From Candidatus Methanoplasma sp. (GTDB taxonomy: Archaea; Thermoplasmatota; Thermoplasmata; Methanomassiliicoccales; Methanomethylophilaceae): a stretch of DNA of 20,046 nt. Shown one piece after another: positions 6,389-12,542 of this stretch (position 1 is the first letter of the stretch; every line of letters starts with the position of its first letter). The stretch is taken from assembly GCA_031256615.1 (NCBI GenBank), contig JAIRQG010000021.1:1-20046 (forward strand), written 5' to 3'. A program made the position numbers and the translations under genes. The notes beneath the pieces are model-generated. The model saw only the letters and a program-made list of their open reading frames with translations, was not told where the DNA came from and did no database searches.

Positions 6389-7112
6389 CCAATGCTGCTT
6401 TCTCTCTGCGGATAAGCGCCATTGCCATATCCTTCGGCATTCTGACGATGTCCTCTTTGGACAGCTCATAATTTCTGTCCGGGCCGGAAAACGGCGGGAG
6501 ATCCTCTAAGATCCTTATTATTATCGATTCTTCCTCTACCGATTCCTTTTTGGGCTTTTTAGGTATATCTGCAGGTGTCTTTTCGATGATCGGTTCCGGC
6601 TGCACGTCTTCAATGACCGGTTCGGGGACGGGTTCTGCTTTGACCCGAACAGGCTTAGGGATATTCTTCTCGGCGGCGGGTTCAGAGTCTATTTCCGGCG
6701 GCTCGAACTTTTTCTTGCCGCTGAGCCGATCCATTATCCCGACATGCCTTCTGGAAATGTCAAGAACATTATCGTAATATTCCCTTTCCTCGGAAGTAAA
6801 ATGGTCGACCTGATTCTGCCCCCCTCTTGCACCTATGAGAGCGAGCGATGCGATCTTGCCCATCCTGATCTCTGTGATCTCCTTTGACATCAGGATCGCC
6901 TTTTTGCGCCGTTGGTTCACGCCTTCGCATATTATTGAGTCGGGATCGACGGAAAGATGTTTTTCATATTCTGCCCTGAGGTTCATTATCAGGCCAGCCA
7001 TGGCCGGGTACAGGTCCCTTCTGACCGCCGATACCGCATTGGATTTCTTCTCCATCCGGTATATGGTGCCTAGATCCTCAAAGGACATCGGGTCAGAATT
7101 CTTCAACATCAT
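6372..7112 (-). CDS. Archaeal GINS complex subunit Gins51
   Basis: 246 residues. The helical A domain covers ~1-130. A Pro/Glu/Lys-rich linker spans ~131-190. The short C-terminal B domain (~195-240) carries the hallmark RILEDLPPFSGPDRNYEL, DIVRMPKDMAMALI pattern. Domain order A-then-B marks the Sld5/Psf1-like Gins51 rather than Gins23. GINS joins MCM and GAN/Cdc45 in the replicative CMG helicase; several Thermoplasmata use Gins51 alone as a homotetramer. The start is one of two adjacent ATGs, preceded by AGAGGT. The promoter repeat at 7138-7167 lies about 30 nt upstream. Confidence 0.85.
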   Translation of the reverse strand: MMLKNSDPMSFEDLGTIYRMEKKSNAVSAVRRDLYPAMAGLIMNLRAEYEKHLSVDPDSIICEGVNQRRKKAILMSKEITEIRMGKIASLALIGARGGQNQVDHFTSEEREYYDNVLDISRRHVGIMDRLSGKKKFEPPEIDSEPAAEKNIPKPVRVKAEPVPEPVIEDVQPEPIIEKTPADIPKKPKKESVEEESIIIRILEDLPPFSGPDRNYELSKEDIVRMPKDMAMALIRREKAALVNPEP

Positions 7113-7137
7113 TACCTCTGCTATACCCCTATTTTCA

Positions 7138-7167
7138 TGCCGTTATATGGTTTTATTCACACTTTGT
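7138..7167 (-). promoter_or_regulatory. Promoter-like repeat A, in front of gins51
   Basis: On the minus strand this contains GTGAATAAAACCATATAAC followed by GGCAT, with the TATA-like core at 7142-7151 about 35 nt from the gins51 ATG. The same ~28-bp block recurs at 8431-8460 (decayed) and 8810-8838. Confidence 0.6.
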
Positions 7168-7212
7168 ACTGGGTCGGAAAATGGTTTTGATTTTAACGCG
7201 TCTCGATCTCTC

Positions 7213-7518
7213 TCAATATCTTCTCGCAGCGTCTTTCAGTAATGGAATTTCTTCCGTTATAGTGAGCCGTATTTTGTTAGGCCCACCCTATGATATTTAT
7301 GCGCGATTATGTCTCGCATCCCAGCTATTCCACGGGATTTCATGATGCTTATTTGTCAATTCGATGGAAAGGTCCTTCACGTTCTTTCCAATCTGTTCTA
7401 TGCAGAATGAGCAGGCGTGCTGACATATCTTACTGTCCAAAAAATCCTCCATATCATTTCCAGTCTTTTCTATTGCATAATACAGGATCGTTCTCGGCAG
7501 GATGATATCATTGCGCAT
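7213..7518 (-). pseudogene. HepT-like HEPN toxin broken by two compensating frameshifts
   Basis: From ATG 7518 the frame reads as a HepT/DUF86 protein (YAIEKTGNDMEDFL, FCIEQIGKNVKDLS, NKHHEIPWN) and then hits a stop at 7297. Shifting frame near 7322-7328 restores AGMRDIIAHKYH, the family's RX4HXY ribonuclease motif. A second shift near 7270-7276 gives ITEEIPLLKDAARRY and a stop at 7213-7215. That stop is in frame with the original start, giving about 101 codons, the normal length. One extra base and one missing base therefore cancel out. HepT is a HEPN RNase neutralised by the MNT partner encoded upstream, which it overlaps by 11 bases. Sequencing error is the main alternative. Confidence 0.8.
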
Positions 7519-7819
7519 ACAGTTCGATTCCTTCCTTCACTACTGTGTCCAGAAATTCATCTTCAAGTGCTTCTTTATCCACAATATCTATTTCATGTCC
7601 CACAGCATCACGCAGCTCCCTGAAGAATCCAGATAGTACAAACAGCGTTCTTATCTTTCCGGATTCTATACAGAAATCATAATCGCTGTTCTCGTCGTAA
7701 TCTCCTCTGGCTGCCGAACCGAAAAGGTATATCTTATCAACACCGTATTTCTCCGCCACCGGCTTTACTATCGCTCTCAGTTCTTCAATAGAATACCTTT
7801 TGCGAGTTGCCGAGTCCAT
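7508..7819 (-). CDS. MNT-family antitoxin (minimal nucleotidyltransferase)
   Basis: 103 residues with the nucleotidyltransferase signature GSAARGDYDENSDYDF at 34-49: G34-S35 binds nucleotide and D46/D48 bind metal. The third acidic position is in HEIDIVD (~75-81). MntA-type antitoxins inactivate HepT by AMPylating the tyrosine of its RX4HXY motif. The gene is intact while its partner hepT is frameshifted. An AT-rich box (ACCATAAAAG, minus strand, ~7838-7847) lies at promoter distance. Confidence 0.85.
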   Translation of the reverse strand: MDSATRKRYSIEELRAIVKPVAEKYGVDKIYLFGSAARGDYDENSDYDFCIESGKIRTLFVLSGFFRELRDAVGHEIDIVDKEALEDEFLDTVVKEGIELYAQ

Positions 7820-7918
7820 AATGTCATATTTGTCTTTTATGGTTTAAACCTTGTCTGTGGTTTGGGGACAGAATCGCTTTTCAATTTTGAGAAATGCAAT
7901 GGTCTGCAAGTGTCCGAT

Positions 7919-7932
7919 GCGGCGCATGCCGC
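7919..7932. other. GC hairpin followed by short T-run
   Basis: GCGGC-GCAT-GCCGC with perfect 5-bp arms is followed by GCTTTT on the plus strand. It sits between the divergent mntA and the zinc-ribbon gene, immediately before the duplicated block that starts at 7933. It could be a terminator remnant or mark the duplication edge. Confidence 0.35.
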
Positions 7933-7980
7933 GCTTTTAAAAATACTTCTGCAGTGGCTTTTTTTACTTCGATATCGTTT

Positions 7981-7990
7981 ACTATATAAG
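7981..7990 (+). promoter_or_regulatory. TATA box ACTATATAAG for the zinc-ribbon gene
   Basis: A canonical archaeal TATA box lies about 33 nt before the ATG at 8019. The equivalent place in the duplicate (~8885-8893) reads ACTGTCCTAA and has lost the TATA character. Confidence 0.6.
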
Positions 7991-8018
7991 TAACAAATGG
8001 AAAAAAGGGTGACGTAAA

Positions 8019-8348
8019 ATGCGGAGCAAAATTGTCAACTGGCTTATTTTCGTAATCTATGTTTCCATCCCCATTGCGGCCATCGCATCCTATATTTGGT
8101 ATAGGAACATAGGCAGTTTGGTGGTGGTAATCATCATCTTAACCGTGATGGCTTATGCTATGTTGCCTTTTTTCCGCGCCTGGAAGGAGCACCACTTCGA
8201 TTGCCCGAAATGCTCGGTTTCTTTTCAACCTACATTCATAGAATTCTTCGGTTCTTCTCACAGAGACGGGCATGGTAAGCTGAAATGCCCTAATTGCGGA
8301 TTCTATGGCCTTATGTGGGCTCTCGAAAACGATGAAAATCACCGCTAA
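8019..8348 (+). CDS. Two-TM membrane protein with C-terminal zinc ribbon
   Basis: 109 residues. Two hydrophobic segments lie at ~8-26 and ~32-51. A soluble tail follows with FDCPKC at ~60-65 and LKCPNCG at ~88-94, a four-cysteine zinc ribbon of the kind found in many short archaeal membrane proteins. The function is unknown. It has its own TATA box, an ATG start and all four cysteines, unlike the neighbouring duplicate at 8922-9251. Confidence 0.7.
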   Translation: MRSKIVNWLIFVIYVSIPIAAIASYIWYRNIGSLVVVIIILTVMAYAMLPFFRAWKEHHFDCPKCSVSFQPTFIEFFGSSHRDGHGKLKCPNCGFYGLMWALENDENHR

Positions 8349-8376
8349 ATACAGAGAACAGATATTCAGATCAAGT

Positions 8377-8425
8377 GGCACCCCTAAAGATAGGAAAAAA
8401 TGGTCAAGAAGATTGAAAGATACCA
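8377..8425 (+). pseudogene. Remnant of the 5' end of an alpha/beta hydrolase gene
   Basis: GGCACCCCT and the following A-rich stretch through GAAAGATACCA match 9282-9332, which is the ribosome-binding region and first ~14 codons of the intact hydrolase. Similarity is roughly 80 percent over the last 31 bases. The ATG is lost and similarity stops at 8425. This marks where the first copy of the hydrolase gene was truncated. Confidence 0.6.
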
Positions 8426-8430
8426 CTTTT

Positions 8431-8460
8431 TTATGCCGTTATTGGTTTCATTCACGCTGA
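8431..8460 (-). promoter_or_regulatory. Promoter-like repeat B (decayed, no gene behind it)
   Basis: The minus strand reads GTGAATGAAACC-AATAACGGCAT, the same block as 7138-7167 and 8810-8838 but with one base missing in the TATA core. No minus-strand gene starts to its left, so it is probably a leftover copy. It sits at the left edge of the DUF2185-like cassette. Confidence 0.45.
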
Positions 8461-8505
8461 TGGCAAGAACTCACAACTTCCGCAGGCTGTCAGCGATCGC
8501 ATCGT

Positions 8506-8790
8506 TTACTTTTTACGTGTAACCCATTTGGAATTTCTATCCTTTCGCTCTGCCTCATAGCCAAGCGGCAATTTGGCGATGTCGGCAACAGATTCATCAT
8601 ACGTAAAGATCGCATCAAGCGATACGATCATTGCCTCACTGGTCTCATGGGGCTTACCGCACAAGAACTGCCACATCCCGTCATCTTCGTCACGGGATAC
8701 ATAAAGGATCGCCTGATGATCCTTGATCACATGGCAGCAGGTGATCGTCGCCGTGTTCTTTGCATCCTTAAAAGGGAATCTCCCGAACAT
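8506..8790 (-). CDS. DUF2185 / immunity-like small protein
   Basis: 94 residues with the pattern TCCHVIKDHQAILYVSRDE, then DDGMWQFLCG, an H/E pair, IVSLDAIF and IAKLPLGYEAER. This resembles the small 'VSxDExDGxWQFLCG' family often labelled DUF2185 or related to the Imm33 immunity fold. The biochemical role is unknown; some relatives accompany polymorphic toxins. No toxin partner is visible here. The gene stands alone on the minus strand between the two duplicated blocks, with promoter repeat C 20 nt upstream. The family label is moderate confidence only. Confidence 0.6.
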   Translation of the reverse strand: MFGRFPFKDAKNTATITCCHVIKDHQAILYVSRDEDDGMWQFLCGKPHETSEAMIVSLDAIFTYDESVADIAKLPLGYEAERKDRNSKWVTRKK

Positions 8791-8809
8791 GATCGTCTAA
8801 ATCTCTCTG

Positions 8810-8838
8810 TATGTTATTTGGTTTTATTCACACTCTGC
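8810..8838 (-). promoter_or_regulatory. Promoter-like repeat C, in front of the DUF2185-like gene
   Basis: The minus strand reads GTGAATAAAACCAAATAAC then ATA, with the TATA-like core about 25-30 nt before the ATG at 8790. Nearly identical to the gins51 promoter block at 7138-7167. Confidence 0.55.
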
Positions 8839-9332
8839 TTTCAAAAATACTTCTGCGATGACTCTTTTTACTACGATATCTTTCACTGTCCTAATGGTAA
8901 ATGGAAAAAGGGTGATGTAAAACGCAGAGCAGAATTGCCAATGGACTATTAATCGCGGTGCTTGTTTCATTACCGTTCATAGGCATAGCATTCTATATCT
9001 GGATCGGCGACAGGATTGGGTTGTGGCTCTTGACCTTCTTAATCCTCATTCTTATTTTCGTTTTAACGGTCCACCTATACATTTGGAAGATGTATCATTA
9101 TGATTGCCCGAAATGCTCGACCTCTTTTCGGCCCTCGTTCACAGGGTCATTGACGGCCATCAACATGGTCGAGGAAAGAGGAGTGAAATGCCCTAACTTC
9201 GGATTATATGGTCTCATGAAAGCTCTAAAAAATTCTGAAAAACACCGTTAATAAATACGCTTAATGTCTACTCCGGAAGGGGGCACCCCTTATGGAGAGG
9301 AAAAAAGCAATCAAAAAGGTCGAAAGATACCA
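8837..9332 (+). repeat. Tandem duplication, copy 2
   Basis: The counterpart of 7933-8425, offset by 904 bp, running from GCTTTCAAAAATACTTCTGC into the first 14 codons of the intact hydrolase gene. In this copy the hydrolase survives, while the zinc-ribbon gene has lost its TATA box, its ATG and one zinc ligand. Confidence 0.75.
8922..9251 (+). pseudogene. Degenerate paralog of the two-TM zinc-ribbon protein
   Basis: The frame is open for exactly the same 330 bases as the intact gene at 8019-8348 and ends in the same LM.AL.N...HR tail. The start codon aligns with ACG at 8922; the first usable alternative is GTG at 8958, inside the first membrane segment. Cysteine four of the zinc ribbon is Phe (KCPNFG in place of KCPNCG), leaving only three ligands. 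The upstream TATA box has also decayed. The uninterrupted frame means it is either newly inactive or still translated from ACG/GTG. Confidence 0.6.
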
Positions 9333-10152
9333 GCGGATGGCCGCTCGGTTCATGAAAAAAGGAACGACGGCATTTGAGCGCTTTGTCGATACGTCCCACG
9401 GCAAAGTAAGGGTGCTGGAGTATGGTTTTGATTCTCAGGAAGAAAAACCGTTGTTCGTCGATATACACGGAGGAGGGTGGGCGTTCATGATCCCCGAAAT
9501 GGACGAAGGGATCAACCGCCGCATACTGGAAAAGACGAAGGTCAAGATCATCAGCATAGATTATCCCAAGGCTCCTCAAAATCCATATCCAACAGGGATC
9601 GAAGCCACATACGAAGTCATCAAACACTATTCAGATAATGCCGATAAGTACAGGATCGACAGAGACAACATCGGCATCGGAGGATACAGTTCCGGAGGGA
9701 ACTTTGCAACTGTAGCATGCATAATGGCAAACGAAAGAAAGGATCTCAAATTCAAGTACCAGATCCTCTGTTATCCCGGCACCGATGCCGCTGAGGATCC
9801 TTACAAAAAACCGAAATGCAAAAAAGGTTTATCGAACAAAATGATCGAAGCGGTCGTTCTCAGTTATTTCACCGATCCTGAGCACGCGAAGTCTCCGCAC
9901 GCTTCCCCGGTCTATGCGACAAAGGAACAACTGACGGGACTCCCGCCCGTCCTTCTGATACTGGCGGGAGACGGCGATCCGTTGACGCCCGAAGGGCAAC
10001 GTTACCATAAAAATCTCGAAGACGCAGGAGTATGCGTGGAACTGCATGAGTTCAAGGATGCTCTGCACGGCTTCATGCAGGAAGAAAGCCCAGCTTCTGA
10101 GGAAGCCGCGGAGATAATGATGGATTTCATAAACAGCCAACAAGGACACTGA
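9292..10152 (+). CDS. Alpha/beta hydrolase, HSL-type esterase
   Basis: 286 residues. The oxyanion-hole motif HGGGW is at 59-63. The nucleophile elbow GYSSGG is at 131-136 with S133, an acid residue lies in GDGDPLTP (D227 or D229), and H259 is in DALHGFM. HGGGW plus GxSxGG marks the hormone-sensitive-lipase group of carboxylesterases; the substrate is unknown. No signal peptide is seen, so the product is cytoplasmic. A GGAAGGGGG ribosome-binding stretch precedes the ATG, and an AT-rich TAATAAATAC at 9249-9258 could serve as its TATA box. Seven bases separate it from the DUF167 gene. Confidence 0.85.
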   Translation: MERKKAIKKVERYQRMAARFMKKGTTAFERFVDTSHGKVRVLEYGFDSQEEKPLFVDIHGGGWAFMIPEMDEGINRRILEKTKVKIISIDYPKAPQNPYPTGIEATYEVIKHYSDNADKYRIDRDNIGIGGYSSGGNFATVACIMANERKDLKFKYQILCYPGTDAAEDPYKKPKCKKGLSNKMIEAVVLSYFTDPEHAKSPHASPVYATKEQLTGLPPVLLILAGDGDPLTPEGQRYHKNLEDAGVCVELHEFKDALHGFMQEESPASEEAAEIMMDFINSQQGH

Positions 10153-10159
10153 GCGGAAA

Positions 10160-10459
10160 ATGCAGATCGAAGATGTCGTCAGGGTCAGGGATTCGGGGAT
10201 AGAGGTTGATATTCTGGTGTCTCCGAGGTCCGGGAGGTCCGGGATCGAAGGCATCGACGGTTGGAGAAAGAGGCTGATCGTTAAAGTAAAAGCACCGCCG
10301 CTTGACGGGAAAGCGAACCGAGAGGCGGAGGAGATCTTATGCAAGGCCTCAGACTCCCCGTCCTCGGTGATATCGGGACATACAAACAGGCAGAAGACAA
10401 TCTTCATCGTTGGAGACCCCGCTTTAATAATCTCAAAACTGAGGGATCATATTGGATGA
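10160..10459 (+). CDS. DUF167 (YggU-type) protein
   Basis: 99 residues with the family pattern VDILVSPRSGRSGI, LIVKVKAPPLDGKANREAEEIL, and SGHTNRQKTIFIVG. DUF167 proteins are small alpha/beta proteins found in all three domains and have no established biochemical role. It is likely co-transcribed with the hydrolase gene. Its stop overlaps the TTG start of the TOPRIM gene by eight bases, and this pairing suggests translational coupling. Confidence 0.82.
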   Translation: MQIEDVVRVRDSGIEVDILVSPRSGRSGIEGIDGWRKRLIVKVKAPPLDGKANREAEEILCKASDSPSSVISGHTNRQKTIFIVGDPALIISKLRDHIG

Positions 10460-10850
10460 CGAGGAGAGGCTGGCCGAAATAAAAGAGGTATTGGAAGAAC
10501 TTGAAGAGCTTGCCGCAGACCATGTCATCCTGGTCGAGGGGCTCAAAGACAAAAAGGCTCTGAGTTCAATAGGCATCGAGGGGGAAGTATTCATGATACA
10601 GTCGGAGGGCGGGCCTATCAAAGCAGCCGAATATGTATCTGAACACGGCGGGAAAGCGGTGATACTGACCGACTGGGACCGCAGAGGCGGAACTATCGCC
10701 CACGAACTTGAAAATCAGCTGTCCTCGCTGGGACTGATGTACGACAGCCGCATCAGGGCAAGACTCTCATTTCTTTGCAAGAAGTACATCAAGGACATCG
10801 AATCGCTGGACAAACTGCTGGAAAGGTTATCCTCTGATGACCACGGCTGA
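10452..10850 (+). CDS. Small stand-alone TOPRIM-domain protein
   Basis: 132 residues. A helical lead is followed by a TOPRIM fold with HVILVEGLKDKKAL (catalytic-type E29), then a glycine-rich turn and ILTDWDRRGG (D74, D76), the metal-binding DxD. TOPRIM domains of this size occur in RNase M5-like and archaeal proteins that act on RNA or DNA phosphodiesters; the substrate here is unknown. The TTG start at 10452 is the only in-frame start that includes the full domain and overlaps the preceding gene. Confidence 0.8.
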   Translation: MDDEERLAEIKEVLEELEELAADHVILVEGLKDKKALSSIGIEGEVFMIQSEGGPIKAAEYVSEHGGKAVILTDWDRRGGTIAHELENQLSSLGLMYDSRIRARLSFLCKKYIKDIESLDKLLERLSSDDHG

Positions 10851-11011
10851 TAGCATATTGTCTGCAAAGGTCGCGGCTTCCTACATGGGAGATAGACCTC
10901 GGAGATCTTCAGAATATGATAGGGGGCAATGTGCCATCATGATCAATGATCAAATGCAGCAGTACCAGAACCAAATCTTTTAATTGTAGCATCTTATTGT
11001 CTGTTAGAGAA

Positions 11012-11030
11012 TTACTGCAATTTACAGTAA
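11012..11030. promoter_or_regulatory. Palindrome TTACTG-n7-CAGTAA upstream of the ATPase gene
   Basis: Perfect 6-bp arms are separated by 7 bp and nested with TTTACAGTAAA (11021-11031). It ends 12 nt before the ATG at 11043, where a repressor would block transcription start. An AT-rich TTTTAATTG lies upstream at ~10978-10986. A second palindrome, TGATC-AAT-GATCA, is at 10940-10952. Confidence 0.45.
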
Positions 11031-11042
11031 ATTCCTAGTACG

Positions 11043-12332
11043 ATGGAGAGTAATGATATGGAAGTCAAGAGAGACAGATACCTTGGAAGACTTATCAGAA
11101 GAAAATGGAATGGCTCTGTCAAGGTGGTCACCGGCATAAGGAGATGCGGTAAAACATATCTTCTATTCACTCTTTTCAAAAACCATCTGCTCTCCGAAGG
11201 CGTCAGATCAGATAACATCATCGAATTAGCTCTGGATGACATAAAGAACAAAGGTCTCCGCGATCCTTATGCGCTTTATTCCAAGATCATCGAACTCGCC
11301 GGCAACGATTCGGAAAAATATTATGTGCTTATTGATGAGATTCAATATGTAAAAGACTTCGAGGACGTTATCAATGGTCTGAGGCATATGCCAAATCTTG
11401 ACATATATGTTACCGGCAGCAACTCCAAGTTCCTATCAACCGACATCCTGACTGAGTTCAGAGGCAGAGGCGACGAGGTCAGAGTACGCCCCTTATCATT
11501 CTCCGAGTTCTCATCCGCCTTTGCGGAAAAGGGCGAGGAGATCTGGAAGCTGTACATGACGTTCGGCGGCATGCCCGAGCTTCTTGTAAAGAAAAACGAT
11601 GAGCAGAGGGCGGCATATCTGCAAAATCTGTTCAAAGCGGTCTACCTTAAAGACATCTTTGAAAGAAACAAGATAAAACTGGAGGATGAGATGAATCTAA
11701 TAATCGATACTTTATGTTCATCCATAGGCTCACTCACCAATCCGACAAGGATCTCCAACACACTGCGCACGTCTGGTCACAGAGCGGTATCCGATGATAC
11801 TGTCAATAAGTATCTGGAAATTTTGAAAGAGTCGTTCTTATTTGACAAGGCACAGAGGTATGACGTAAAAGGAAGGAAATATCTAGATACGCCGTGCAAG
11901 TATTATGCAGCAGATGTCGGTCTCCGCAATGCCAGGTTGAACTTCAGACAACAGGAGCCGACGCATATTATGGAGAATATCATCTACAACGAACTGATGT
12001 CCAGAGGATATTCGGTCGATGTAGGCGTTGTGGAATCAAGAGTTTTTAATGATGGTGAATCCGAATATAATCGGTTGGAGATCGATTTTGTGGTAAATAA
12101 AATGGATTTGAGATACTACATTCAGTCTGCGTATGGAACCCCGAGCGGTGAAAAGCGTGAGCAAGAATTGAGGCCATTCACCAAAGTCAGTGACTCGTTC
12201 AGGAAGATCCTGATCGTCAGCGATGATGTGCGTCCATGGATGGATGATAACGGTATAATCACAATAGGGATCAGGCAATTCCTTCTGGATGAAAACAGCC
12301 TGGACAAACCGCCTTCGGAGCCAGGAGAATAA
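11043..12332 (+). CDS. AAA ATPase with DUF4143 C-terminal domain
   Basis: 429 residues. Walker A GIRRCGKT is at 31-38 (K37), Walker B YYVLIDEIQ at ~93-101 (D98, E99), and sensor motif DIYVTGSNSKFL follows. FRGRGDEVRVRPLSFSEF is typical of the AAA_14/DUF4143 family. The C-terminal part (ENIIYNELMSRGYSV ... LEIDFVV) has the layout of a PD-(D/E)XK-like region. These proteins are abundant in archaea and in anaerobes and often vary between strains; their function is unresolved. The gene stands alone. An ATG at 11058 is an alternative start. An oligo-T terminator follows the stop. Confidence 0.85.
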   Translation: MESNDMEVKRDRYLGRLIRRKWNGSVKVVTGIRRCGKTYLLFTLFKNHLLSEGVRSDNIIELALDDIKNKGLRDPYALYSKIIELAGNDSEKYYVLIDEIQYVKDFEDVINGLRHMPNLDIYVTGSNSKFLSTDILTEFRGRGDEVRVRPLSFSEFSSAFAEKGEEIWKLYMTFGGMPELLVKKNDEQRAAYLQNLFKAVYLKDIFERNKIKLEDEMNLIIDTLCSSIGSLTNPTRISNTLRTSGHRAVSDDTVNKYLEILKESFLFDKAQRYDVKGRKYLDTPCKYYAADVGLRNARLNFRQQEPTHIMENIIYNELMSRGYSVDVGVVESRVFNDGESEYNRLEIDFVVNKMDLRYYIQSAYGTPSGEKREQELRPFTKVSDSFRKILIVSDDVRPWMDDNGIITIGIRQFLLDENSLDKPPSEPGE

Positions 12333-12338
12333 TGGGGC

Positions 12339-12345
12339 TTTTTTT
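12339..12345 (+). terminator. Oligo-T terminator after the ATPase gene
   Basis: Seven consecutive T residues occur six bases after the TAA at 12330-12332. Archaeal RNA polymerase can stop at short T-runs without a hairpin. The ~190 bases that follow hold no gene I recognise. Confidence 0.5.
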
Positions 12346-12510
12346 CAAAAGGATGGAAGCTGTCTTTCGACGGAGACATCTCGAAGACATCTTACGAAAT
12401 GACCAAACGCTGATTTCTGAGGCTTCTCTTGTTTGCTGGTAGTATACAGACGTTGGAGAAAGCTAGAGGCTCTGAACAAAGAGGAAATACCAGCATCTGA
12501 AATGTGCATA

Positions 12511-12520
12511 CTTATTAAAT
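12511..12520 (+). promoter_or_regulatory. TATA-like box CTTATTAAAT for the AMP-pathway operon
   Basis: It is centred about 27 nt before the ATG at 12543, the spacing for a leaderless mRNA. That supports ATG 12543 rather than GTG 12537 as the start of the isomerase gene. An 8-bp inverted repeat (TGCTGGTA at 12434, TACCAGCA at 12488) lies just upstream. Confidence 0.55.
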
Positions 12521-12542
12521 CTCTCAGAATGCTTTCGTGTTC

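Larger units (their letters stand above)
7933..8425 (+). repeat. Tandem duplication, copy 1 (promoter, zinc-ribbon gene, hydrolase 5' remnant)
   Basis: This block aligns with 8837-9332 from GCTTTTAAAAATACTTCTGC (7933) through the zinc-ribbon gene to GAAAGATACCA (8425). The promoter, gene and start of a downstream hydrolase gene are all represented. Lengths are 493 and 496 bp. Copy 1 keeps the TATA box and ATG of the zinc-ribbon gene but only the first ~15 codons of the hydrolase, in degraded form. Confidence 0.75.

Noticed and set aside
8139..8426. Minus-strand frame behind promoter-like repeat B
   Set aside because: It lies mostly antisense to the zinc-ribbon gene, starts at a non-ATG codon and has no motif. 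Repeat B is therefore treated as an orphan promoter copy.
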